32,160 nt of DNA from Nitrococcus mobilis (GTDB lineage: Bacteria > Pseudomonadota > Gammaproteobacteria > Nitrococcales > Nitrococcaceae), in NCBI GenBank assembly GCA_024102725.1, contig JAGFJL010000001.1:1-32160 (forward strand). The letters run 5' to 3'. This document shows, piece after piece, positions 16,175 to 24,249 of the stretch. How positions within the stretch are numbered: position 1 is the stretch's first letter; each line of letters opens with the position of its first letter. Made by a program: the position numbers and the translations under genes. The notes beneath the pieces are model-generated. The model searched no databases. It was not told the origin of the DNA and was given only the letters and a program-made list of their open reading frames with translations.

Positions 16175-16300
16175 ATGAGCGGTTACGGCGAGCGGTTCTG
16201 GGTGGCAGTTTGGGAGCGATTTATCAATCGGCTTGTGACAAAGACGCTACGCTGGCTCATCCGGAGGTCACGGGGGTCGGATGAAGGAGCGCGTCAATGA
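16175..16300 (+). CDS. Small ORF (41 aa) overlapping the adaptor gene start
   Basis: ATG 16175 to TGA 16298-16300. The stop overlaps the ATG of the HlyD gene at 16297 in an ATGA arrangement, a typical sign of translational coupling. The product begins MSGYGERFWVAVWERF and continues with a basic amphipathic stretch (NRLVTKTLRWLIRRSRG). It could be a small membrane-surface peptide or a leader that drives translation of the exporter operon. I do not recognise it. The ribosome site is weak, so it may be a chance ORF. Confidence 0.35.
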   Translation: MSGYGERFWVAVWERFINRLVTKTLRWLIRRSRGSDEGARQ

Positions 16301-17334
16301 GGGTGTTGAGACTTTTATCGATCGCCGCCGTGCTCACGATAGCCGCTGCCGTGGGGGCTTGGTGGTACGTGAACGCCGGGGCAAGCCGCGGTGGTCGGGC
16401 ATTGACGCTTTACGGGAACGTAGATATTCGCGAGGTGCAGCTTGCCTTCGAGGTAACCGGCCGGGTGGCGAAGCTGATGGTGGTGGAGGGGGAGCGTGTG
16501 TACGCCGGGCAGGTTTTGGCCCATCTGCAGCCTGAGCGTTATCAGCATGCAGTGGAGCAGAGCCGTGGCCAACTAACGGTCGCAGAGCAGACATTGGCCA
16601 AGCTGGAGGCCGGTACGCGACCAGAAGAGATCGAGCGGGCGCGCGCCGAGATGAGAGCAGCACGGGCCGAGGCGAAAAACGCTTGGGGCCGTTACCGGCG
16701 TTTACAGGATATGGAATCGAAGAACGCCATCTCGCCCCAGGACGTCGACGACGGCAGGTCCGCCGCGCAAGCGGCACAGGCTAGGCTCGTGGCGGCCCGC
16801 AAGACGCTCGCCCTGGCCTTGGCGGGGCCGCGTCAGGAGGATATCGCCCGGGCACGTGGCGAGTTGCAAATGGCGCAAGCCGAGCTCAGCCTAGCGCAGC
16901 GCAATCTGGTCGATACGATCTTGCGCGCCCCCGCAGCGGGTGTTGTCCGCAGTCGTATCCTGGAGCCAGGTGACATGGCCGCCCCCGAGGTTCCCGTTTA
17001 CACCATTGCTTTGAACCAACCACTGTGGGTGCGTACCTATCTGCCGGAGGTCGAACTGGGCAACGTGCGCCCAGGCATGGCCGCGATGGTGCATACCGAT
17101 TCTCATCCGGATCAGGGTTATCAAGGATGGGTCGGCTATATATCGCCGACCGCCGAGTTTACCCCCAAATCGGTGGAAACCCCTGAGGTCCGTACTGATT
17201 TGGTGTACCAGGCGCGTATCCATGTCTGCGATGCCCGCGGCGAGCTGCGCCTGGGGATGCCGGTGACGGTAACCATTCCTCGCCAGCAGACGGCGACCGG
17301 AGCAAAGGCCGCTTGTCGTCGGCAAAAGCAATGA
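16297..17334 (+). CDS. ybhG: HlyD-family periplasmic adaptor of an ABC exporter (YbhG-like)
   Basis: A 345-residue protein with an uncleaved or lipid-free N-terminal membrane anchor (LLSIAAVLTIAAAVGAWWYV, residues 5-24). A lipoyl half-motif comes first (LAFEVTGRVAKLMVVEGERV), then an Ala/Glu/Arg-rich coiled-coil hairpin (about 85-205, repeated ERARAEMRAARAEA pattern). The second lipoyl half follows (LRAPAAGVVRSRILEPGD) and then beta-barrel strands. YbhG-type adaptors link inner-membrane ABC-2 exporters to an outer-membrane channel such as TolC. A good GGAG stretch lies upstream. The stop (17332-17334) overlaps the next ORF's ATG at 17331, so they are coupled. Substrate unknown. Confidence 0.9.
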   Translation: MRVLRLLSIAAVLTIAAAVGAWWYVNAGASRGGRALTLYGNVDIREVQLAFEVTGRVAKLMVVEGERVYAGQVLAHLQPERYQHAVEQSRGQLTVAEQTLAKLEAGTRPEEIERARAEMRAARAEAKNAWGRYRRLQDMESKNAISPQDVDDGRSAAQAAQARLVAARKTLALALAGPRQEDIARARGELQMAQAELSLAQRNLVDTILRAPAAGVVRSRILEPGDMAAPEVPVYTIALNQPLWVRTYLPEVELGNVRPGMAAMVHTDSHPDQGYQGWVGYISPTAEFTPKSVETPEVRTDLVYQARIHVCDARGELRLGMPVTVTIPRQQTATGAKAACRRQKQ

Positions 17335-19088
17335 CCTCAGCCAAGGCGCAACCGATCCTGGAGGCGCGGGAGGTCACGCGTACGTTTCGCTCGGGACACC
17401 GATGTATAACCGCGCTTGCCGCAGTGAATCTGGTCATTCTCCACGAGGGCGTGGCCGGCTTGATCGGTCCCGACGGAGCTGGCAAGACGACTTTCATGCG
17501 TCTTGCCGCCGGGCTGTTGCGGCCTGATTCCGGCGAGATCCGGATCCAAGGGTTGAGCACTCGAGATCAGGCTCTGGCGATTCAGTCTCGAATCGGCTAC
17601 ATGCCCCAGCGCTTCGGTCTGTATACTGACCTGACGGTTCGCGAGAATCTGGACTTGTACGCTGACCTGCAAGGCGTCGCTCCAGCGAACCGCTCTGCCC
17701 GTTACGATGCGCTGATGCAAATGACCGGCTTGGAGGCGTTCCAGCACCGACTCGCCGGTAAACTCTCCGGCGGCATGAAGCAGAAGCTGGGCTTGGCCTG
17801 TACGCTGATTCAGCCGAAGGAACTGTTGCTCCTCGATGAACCTACGGTCGGGGTTGATCCCGTTTCACGCCGTGAGCTCTGGCAGATCATCGACCGCTTG
17901 GTCGAGGAAGATCGGGTCGCGGTGCTGCTCAGTACGGCCTATATGGATGAGGCCGAGCGCTGCCGATATGTGTATGTGCTGAACAACGGCTGCGTGCTCT
18001 CCCATGGCGAACCGCAAACGTTGTGTAGCCGAATGCAGGGCCGTGGCTACGCCGCGAGCGCGCCCGGAATGCATCGCCGCGCGCTGCAAGGACACCTCGT
18101 TCGAGCGCCCGGTGTACTCGATGCAGTGATAGAACGTGAATGGCTTCGGGTGGTCACTGAGCCGGCGTTGACCCCAGAGCGGCTGAAAGAGCGTGCTGGA
18201 GTGCCGAGCCTCGAGCTCAATCCGCTGCCAGCTCGCTTCGAAGATGCATTCATTGCCGAGTTTAGAGCCGTGGGTGCACGCTGGCGAACGACGGTCAGTG
18301 GGTGGGCTCCGCCACAACAGGCTGATGGCGGCCCTGAAACAGTAATTCAAGTCAATGCTTTGGGGCGCCGCTTCGGTGATTTCCATGCGGTGCGCGATTT
18401 GAGCTTCGAGGTGCATCGGGGTGAAATCTTCGGATTGCTGGGCGCCAACGGTGCCGGCAAATCCACCACATTTCGCATGCTCTGCGGTCTGTTGCCGCCC
18501 TCCTCCGGCGAGCTCAGCGTGGCAGGGGTCGATCTGCGCCGGGCCTCTGCCGCTGCTCGGGCGCGTATTGGTTATGTCTCCCAGAGCTTCGCCCTATATG
18601 GGCAGCTGACCGTGACGCAAAATCTGCGTTTCTTCGCGAACGTTTACAATTTGCGTCGAGACCGCCGCCGCGAACGCGTCGAGTGGGCATTGGACGGGTT
18701 CGAACTGCGCGCGCTCGCCAACGTCGATGCCGACGACCTTTCGCTGGGCTTCAAGCAGCGCTTGGCGCTTGCCACCGCCTTGCTGCACCAGCCCGAGATT
18801 CTGTTCCTCGACGAGCCGACCTCTGGAGTTGATCCGCTGGCGCGGCGCGAGTTCTGGGAGCTGATCAATGCGCTGGCCGAATGCGGGGTGACTGTGCTGG
18901 TGACGACCCACTTCATGGAAGAGGCGGATTATTGTGATCGGCTGGTGATCATGGCCGGCGGGCGGCTGCTCGCCTTGGGTACCCCTGAGTCGATCAAGCA
19001 GCAGGTGGCGGATGGGCACTCGGCGTTGCCCAGCATGGAGGAAGCTTTCATCGCGCTGGTCGAATCCCCCCAGCGGGAGCTCAGGTGA
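17331..19088 (+). CDS. ybhF: Fused double ATP-binding subunit of ABC exporter (YbhF-like)
   Basis: A 585-residue protein from ATG 17331, which overlaps the adaptor's stop; an upstream in-frame start at 17313 is less likely. It contains two complete ATPase domains. The first has Walker A GPDGAGKT (46-53), signature LSGGM and Walker B LLLLDEPTVGVDP. The second has Walker A GANGAGKS, a non-canonical signature LSLGF, and Walker B ILFLDEPTSGVDP. The asymmetric signature is common in YbhF-like proteins. The fused dimer powers export through the two ABC-2 permeases encoded next. Its TGA overlaps the GTG of the first permease (GTGA). Confidence 0.93.
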   Translation: MTSAKAQPILEAREVTRTFRSGHRCITALAAVNLVILHEGVAGLIGPDGAGKTTFMRLAAGLLRPDSGEIRIQGLSTRDQALAIQSRIGYMPQRFGLYTDLTVRENLDLYADLQGVAPANRSARYDALMQMTGLEAFQHRLAGKLSGGMKQKLGLACTLIQPKELLLLDEPTVGVDPVSRRELWQIIDRLVEEDRVAVLLSTAYMDEAERCRYVYVLNNGCVLSHGEPQTLCSRMQGRGYAASAPGMHRRALQGHLVRAPGVLDAVIEREWLRVVTEPALTPERLKERAGVPSLELNPLPARFEDAFIAEFRAVGARWRTTVSGWAPPQQADGGPETVIQVNALGRRFGDFHAVRDLSFEVHRGEIFGLLGANGAGKSTTFRMLCGLLPPSSGELSVAGVDLRRASAAARARIGYVSQSFALYGQLTVTQNLRFFANVYNLRRDRRRERVEWALDGFELRALANVDADDLSLGFKQRLALATALLHQPEILFLDEPTSGVDPLARREFWELINALAECGVTVLVTTHFMEEADYCDRLVIMAGGRLLALGTPESIKQQVADGHSALPSMEEAFIALVESPQRELR

Positions 19089-20230
19089 TCAAGACGAGCG
19101 CACCGTGGCAGGTGAACCGTATGCGGCGGTTGCGGGGGCTGCTGCGCAAAGAATTATTACAGATCGTGCGTGATCCGAGCAGCATCGCAATCGCGTTTGT
19201 TATGCCAATGGTGCTGTTGCTGCTGTTCGGCTATGGGGTGTCGCTCAACGCGCGTAATGTCCCGGTAGCCCTAGTGATCGACCAGCCCAGTGGCGTGACG
19301 GCCGACTTCGCGAGCCGCTTCCGATATTCCGAATATCTGAGCGTGGTTCAACTACCTAATATGCGTGCTGCGAAGCGGGCCCTGCGAGCCCATCAAGTGG
19401 ATGCGGTCATTCACTTACGTGCCCGGTTTGCCACGGAAATGCAAGCGGGGCGCAGTGCGCCGATCCAAGTTCTCCTCAACGGTGTCGATGCCAACACCGC
19501 GCGGATCGTCCGAGGCTATATCGAAGGGAGCTTGAGCGGTTGGCTGCAGCAGCGCGCCGCACGGCAGGGACAGCAGGCCGCGTCGCCCGTGATGCTGGCG
19601 AGCCGTATTTGGTTCAATCCCAATGTTCGCAGCCGAAATTATTTGGTGCCGGGACTGATCGCGGTCATCATGACCTTGATCGGTGCCATGTTGACCGCGC
19701 TGGTAGTGGCCCGCGAGTGGGAGCGAGGCACCATGGAGGCATTGATGGTGACCCCGATCACCATCGGTGAGGTGCTGCTCGGCAAGCTGTTGCCTTACTT
19801 TCTGCTCGGCATGGGGGGCATGGCCCTTTCCGTGGCCATGGCGCTGTGGTTATTCGATGTGCCGTTGCGGGGGAGCGTGTGGGTTCTGCTCACCGTTTCG
19901 GCCGTGTTCATGCTGGCTGCGCTGGGTATGGGGTTGTTGATCTCGGTGAGCAGCCGCAGCCAGTTTGTCGCCGGACAAGCGGCGATCGTGAGCACTTTTT
20001 TGCCGGCGTTCCTGCTATCCGGGTTCATTTTCGATATTCACAGTATGACCGGCCCGATCCGTCTGCTGACCTATATCGTTCCCGCGCGTTACTTTATTTC
20101 TTTTCTGCAAACCAGCTTCCTTGCCGGCGATGTTTGGCCGGTTATTCTCGTCGATGTCTCGGCCCTTGCGATTATGGCTGCGATCCTGCTCGGTATCACC
20201 CTGCGCTGCTCGCGCAAACGGCTTGATTGA
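19085..20230 (+). CDS. ybhS: ABC-2 type permease, first subunit (YbhS-like)
   Basis: A 381-residue membrane protein starting at GTG 19085, overlapping the ATPase stop; ATG 19121 is an alternative. It has an N-terminal helix (IAIAFVMPMVLLLLFGYGVS), then a large extracytoplasmic domain (about 50-170), then five helices from about residue 190 with the ABC-2 motif VVAREWERGTMEALMVTP at the cytosolic coupling loop. It ends with the short basic tail CSRKRLD. It pairs with the second permease to form the membrane channel of the exporter. Confidence 0.92.
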   Translation: MIKTSAPWQVNRMRRLRGLLRKELLQIVRDPSSIAIAFVMPMVLLLLFGYGVSLNARNVPVALVIDQPSGVTADFASRFRYSEYLSVVQLPNMRAAKRALRAHQVDAVIHLRARFATEMQAGRSAPIQVLLNGVDANTARIVRGYIEGSLSGWLQQRAARQGQQAASPVMLASRIWFNPNVRSRNYLVPGLIAVIMTLIGAMLTALVVAREWERGTMEALMVTPITIGEVLLGKLLPYFLLGMGGMALSVAMALWLFDVPLRGSVWVLLTVSAVFMLAALGMGLLISVSSRSQFVAGQAAIVSTFLPAFLLSGFIFDIHSMTGPIRLLTYIVPARYFISFLQTSFLAGDVWPVILVDVSALAIMAAILLGITLRCSRKRLD

Positions 20231-20235
20231 TTACG

Positions 20236-21348
20236 ATGTGGCAGCGCGTCTTTCATCTGATGCTCAAGGAGTTTCTCGCCCTCCTAAAGGACCCCGCCAG
20301 CCGCGCGGTGTTGGTGCTGCCGCCCATTGTTCAAACGATTATATTCGGCTACGCCGCGACGCTGGATTTGAGCCACATCCGCTATGGTGTCTATGTCGAG
20401 GACAGGGCGGCTCCGGCACGCGAGCTGTTGGCTCGCTTCGCGGGCTCGCCGACCTTCACGGGTCGCGTGCGCCTCGACAGCCTCGAGCAGGGGCGAGCCC
20501 TGATCGATCGAGGCGAGTTGCTGTTGGTGGTGCATATTGGGCCGCGGTTCTCCGCGCAACTCCTGCGGCATAGGCCCGCGTCCGTGCAGGTGATCGTTGA
20601 CGGGCGTAACTCCAATACGGCGGTGATCGCGCAGGGCTATGTGCGCGAGATCGTCAACCGGTTCAACGCTCGCTGGATTGCCGAGCACCCCGGTTGGCAA
20701 CCGCCACTGGCTCATCTGGTTATCCGGGCGTGGTTCAACCCTAACCTCGAGAGCCGTTGGTTCATTATCCCCGGGATAATCGGGCTGCTGCTGCAAGTGG
20801 TGGCGATGTTGGTCGCCGGACTCTCCATTGCGCGCGAGCGTGAGAGCGGGACGTTTGATCAGCTATTGGTGACACCGGTGCGCCCTTTGGAGATTCTGCT
20901 CGGCAAGGCGCTGCCGGGATTCCTAGTCGGTTTGGCCGAGGGTACGTTGATCGTGCTCATCGCCGTGCTTTGGTTCCAGGTACCGCTGGTGGGGCAGCTA
21001 ACGGTACTCTACGCGGGGATGGCTTTGTTTTTGTTCGCCACGATCGGCGTGGGTTTGGCGATCTCGGCGCTGGCGCTAACAATGCAGCAAGGTCTGCTGG
21101 GTGCGTTCCTATTCATGGTGCCCTCGGTGCTGCTGTCGGGATTTGCAACCCCAATCGCCAACATGCCGGTAATTGTGCAATATCTTACGCTGCTCAATCC
21201 GTTACGCTATTTTATGGAAATTCTGCGCGGGGTTTTTTTGGAAGATGCTTCGTTGCCTCTTCTGATGAGTCAGTTTTGGCCCTTGCTGGTGATTGGCTTA
21301 GCAAATCTGGCCATGGCTGGCTGGCTGTTTCGGCACCGTCTCCACTGA
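20236..21348 (+). CDS. ybhR: ABC-2 type permease, second subunit (YbhR-like)
   Basis: A 370-residue paralogue of the preceding permease with the same topology. The N-terminal helix contains AVLVLPPIVQTIIFGYAATL, the extracytoplasmic domain includes VIVDGRNSNTAVIAQGY, and the coupling motif SIARERESGTFDQLLVTPVR precedes four or five C-terminal helices. I chose ATG 20236, five bases after the previous stop; TTG 20227, which overlaps that stop, is possible. Neither has a clear ribosome site, so coupling to the upstream gene is likely. Confidence 0.92.
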   Translation: MWQRVFHLMLKEFLALLKDPASRAVLVLPPIVQTIIFGYAATLDLSHIRYGVYVEDRAAPARELLARFAGSPTFTGRVRLDSLEQGRALIDRGELLLVVHIGPRFSAQLLRHRPASVQVIVDGRNSNTAVIAQGYVREIVNRFNARWIAEHPGWQPPLAHLVIRAWFNPNLESRWFIIPGIIGLLLQVVAMLVAGLSIARERESGTFDQLLVTPVRPLEILLGKALPGFLVGLAEGTLIVLIAVLWFQVPLVGQLTVLYAGMALFLFATIGVGLAISALALTMQQGLLGAFLFMVPSVLLSGFATPIANMPVIVQYLTLLNPLRYFMEILRGVFLEDASLPLLMSQFWPLLVIGLANLAMAGWLFRHRLH

Positions 21349-21424
21349 GGCTATGCCGATGCCACCGCTTGCGGGTGGGTTCGGCAAGCCGTGGCTTACG
21401 AACGGCGATAAGGACGCATTTGGC

Positions 21425-21940
21425 ATGCAGATTCGGATTAAGCCGTCTTGGCGCGGTTTGGCTTGGGGTGGGCTCGCACTGGTTCTGGCGATAACCGGCT
21501 GCACCGGCCTTTACCGCTCTGCTGATCCGCCCCGCGTTACTTTGGCGGGTATTCGCGTCCTCGATTTGAGCCTATTCGAGCAGCGTTATTTGTTGGCACT
21601 GCGGATCCAAAACCCGAACCGCTTCGAGCTGCCCATTGAAGGCATGAAGTATATGCTGGAGCTGAACGGTTCGGAGTTTGCGCACGGTGTCAACAACCAG
21701 CAAATCACCATTCCCGCGCTTGGCGAGGAGGTCCTGCAAGTCAGCGTGGTGACCGATCTACTCAGCACGCTCGAGCAATTGCGGCGGTGGGAAGGGAAGA
21801 CGCCTTCGCAGAAGCTGGATTATCGCCTCAGGGGTAAGATAGAGGTCGCCAATCTCGCCTTTGCTCTGCCATTCGAGTATAGCGGGGCGATCTCGCTGCA
21901 AGGGTTGCCAGGCAATAGGAGCTCACCAACGCCCGACTGA
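21425..21940 (+). CDS. LEA type 2 (WHy-domain) lipoprotein
   Basis: A 171-residue protein from ATG 21425. It has a lipoprotein signal peptide with lipobox ITGC (Cys26), followed by a domain with LFEQRYLLALRIQNPNRFEL and later GMKYMLELNG, the pattern of the water-stress/hypersensitive-response (WHy, LEA_2) fold seen in bacterial lipoproteins. It is predicted to be anchored to the periplasmic face of a membrane. It lies 76 bases after the exporter's second permease in the same direction, so it may belong to that operon. Its last 18 bases overlap the tail of the opposing M20 peptidase gene. The function of bacterial WHy lipoproteins is not well defined. Confidence 0.82.
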   Translation: MQIRIKPSWRGLAWGGLALVLAITGCTGLYRSADPPRVTLAGIRVLDLSLFEQRYLLALRIQNPNRFELPIEGMKYMLELNGSEFAHGVNNQQITIPALGEEVLQVSVVTDLLSTLEQLRRWEGKTPSQKLDYRLRGKIEVANLAFALPFEYSGAISLQGLPGNRSSPTPD

Positions 21941-23362
21941 GGAGGTCGCCTGGCGGTGCTGGCCGGCGAGCACGGCCGCCACGCACGCGGTCAGTCGCTG
22001 GGCGGTCGGCAGGTGGAGAAACTCGTTGGGGCCATGGGCATTGGCATGGGGACCCAAGACCCCCGTAATCAGAAATTGCGCGGCCGGGAAGCGCTCTCCC
22101 AGCAGCGTCATAAAGGGGATGCTGCCGCCTTCGCCCATATACGCCGCGGGTTGTCCAAAGTAATCCTGCGAGGCCTGATCGACCACCGCGGTGAGCCACT
22201 CACTTTGTGGCGGTGCATTCCATCCGGTTGTGGCCTGAGTAGTGCGGAAGCGCACTCGGGATCCATACGGTGTGTCCGTCTCCAGCAATTGCCGGAGCAG
22301 GTCACTGGCGGCTTCACCAGCGACGGTGGGCGGTAATCGCAAGGACAATCGCAGGGTGGTTGCAGGGCGCAGCACATTGCCGGCATCGGCGAGCGCGGGC
22401 AAGCCTTCGGCGCCGGTGACCACCAATGCCGGCCGCTAAGTCCGGTTGAGGATCAGCTGCGTTGGATCCTCGGCGTTGGGTCGGGCACCGGGGACGAACG
22501 GGAACCGAGCGAACACCCGCTCACCTAGGATCTCGCCGGCACGGCGGGCCTGCTCACACCGCTGCGCCGGTATTTCGGCGTGTAGCCCGGCGGGAAGAAT
22601 GCGCCCGCTGTCGGCGTCTTCGATGCGAGCCAGTAGCTGGCGGATGACCCTGAAACTGCAGGGCACGATACCGCTTGCATCTCCCGAGTGAACGCCTTCC
22701 GTGAGGAGCTCCACGCTCAGCTCGCCCGTGGCCAGCCCGCGCAAAGAAGTCGTCAGCCACAGCCGGTCGTAGCTGCCACAACCGGAATCCAGGCAGATCA
22801 CCAGATCCGGTTGTCCAAGCCGCTCGCCGAGGGCGTCGATGTAATGGGGCAGATCGTAACTGCCGCTTTCCTCGCACGTCTCGATCAAGATCAGGCATCG
22901 GCTGTGCGCGATACGCTGCTCCTGGAGTACCTGCAATGCGGCTAAGGCGGCGAATAGGGCGTACCCGTCGTCCGCGCCGCCACGCCCGTAGAGTCGGTCG
23001 TCCGCCAGCCGCGGCTGCCAGGGGCCCTTGTCTGAATCCCAGCCGGTCATTTCCGGCTGTTTGTCCAGATGCCCGTAGAGCAGCACGCGGCCCTCGCCGC
23101 AGCCAGGAATCTCGATCAGCAACACCGGCGTGCGGCCTTCCAAGCGAATGACCTCTACCCTCATCTGCGCGAGGGCTTGTTCTCGACACCAATTCTCGGC
23201 CAACGCCATGGCCTCGTCGATATGACCGTGGGCGGCCCAGTCGGGATCGAATTGCGGCGATTTTGCGGGGATACGGATGTAATCGATCAACCGGTGGACG
23301 ATGCTCTTCTCCCACATCTCCGTGATGTGCTGCGTTGTTTCGCGCGGGCTTAGTGTGGCCAT
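21923..23362 (-). pseudogene. M20 family metallopeptidase interrupted by an in-frame amber codon
   Basis: The reading frame from ATG at 23362 (GGAT nine bases upstream) runs 480 codons to TGA at 21923-21925, broken only by TAG at 22436-22438 (codon 309). The N-terminal part has the M20 metal-site motifs YGHLDKQPEMTGW (His98, Asp100), RGGADDGYA (Asp131), IETCEESGS (Glu164/Glu165) and CLDSGCGS (Asp192). The part after the stop continues without frame change (RPALVVTGAEGLP) and contains the C-terminal GEGGSIPFM and LGPHANAHGPNEF segment that carries a metal-ligand His. I expect the stop codon to be Trp in relatives (NRT-W-RPAL), a TGG to TAG change. Truncation at residue 308 would remove a metal ligand and so inactivate the enzyme. 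The intact protein would be a dipeptidase-like exopeptidase. A sequencing error or suppression is not excluded. Confidence 0.85.
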
Positions 23363-23438
23363 GTCATGCATCCTATCCATTGTGCTGCAGGCCGGGGTGA
23401 TGCCTTGCGGGGGCGCGCTCTCGTATTGCGCCAGTTGT

Positions 23439-24002
23439 TCAACCGGCGGGAATAGGGAGCTGGGACGGATTGACGCCGAGCCAGTGTCGCTCCAGCAAAT
23501 AGCGTTCCTGCTCCGGGCTTTGGATAGCACCGGAGCGTGCTTCGCGGACATGGGCGATGGCGCCGCGCGGTGTCGATCCAAACTCTATGAGAATGCGTGC
23601 CGCAACTGTGCCCGTGCGTCCCAGACCCGCTAGGCAGTGGATCATGATCCGCTCGCCTCGGCGCAGGCGCGCCCGGATGATCGGGCCGCTTGTCTCCCAA
23701 CGCTGCTCGAAAGCGGGGCCGGGCGCCTGAAAATCGGCGATGGGCAGATGGTACCAGGCCATGCCAAGGTGCTGCGTTTGCCGGCCGATGGTCTCGATCG
23801 CAAAAAATTCGAGCTCCTCTTGCTCCATTAAACTGAGTAAGGCCGTAGCACCCCAAGCGCGTATGACCGCCAAATCCCGCCCCAGCCTGTTATACGCGAT
23901 ATCTGCGGCCTCGAATAGCCGCCTACGGCCGGGGCAGGCGATCATACCGATGCGCCCACCGCTCGACAAATGCAAAGCATCGATACACAAAGGGTTGTAC
24001 AT
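23439..24002 (-). CDS. Dual-specificity/PTP-type protein phosphatase
   Basis: A 187-residue protein from the ATG ending at 24002, which has AGGAGG six bases upstream; a reading seven codons longer is less likely. The phosphatase signature HCLAGLGRTG gives the nucleophile Cys123 and Arg129, and the general-acid loop LPIADFQAP gives Asp90. The N-terminal GGRIGMIACPGRR resembles cyclin-dependent kinase inhibitor 3 (CDKN3)-like dual-specificity phosphatases of bacteria. It should dephosphorylate Tyr and Ser/Thr phosphoproteins or small phospho-compounds in the cytosol. It lies 76 bases upstream of the broken M20 gene in the same direction and probably shares its transcript. Confidence 0.9.
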   Translation of the reverse strand: MYNPLCIDALHLSSGGRIGMIACPGRRRLFEAADIAYNRLGRDLAVIRAWGATALLSLMEQEELEFFAIETIGRQTQHLGMAWYHLPIADFQAPGPAFEQRWETSGPIIRARLRRGERIMIHCLAGLGRTGTVAARILIEFGSTPRGAIAHVREARSGAIQSPEQERYLLERHWLGVNPSQLPIPAG

Positions 24003-24249
24003 GGCCGCCTCCTGCTGTGCCATAAGGTTGCCTTGGTCCGATTACGAGTGTGGTGGCTGCGGGGCGAGTCCTGTCGCCGCTTGTTGGATGGCAATTGTGT
24101 TACCCCAGTCGCTATGTGGCGAGTCGATAGGAGGTACGCACGCCGCTGCAATGCAGCATAAATTTAAATTCAACCGTAGCTCAATAGTGCATTTGAACGA
24201 GCAACAGCTGACCGGGCAACAGCTAAATCGGTGCACCCGCCCGTGCTTC

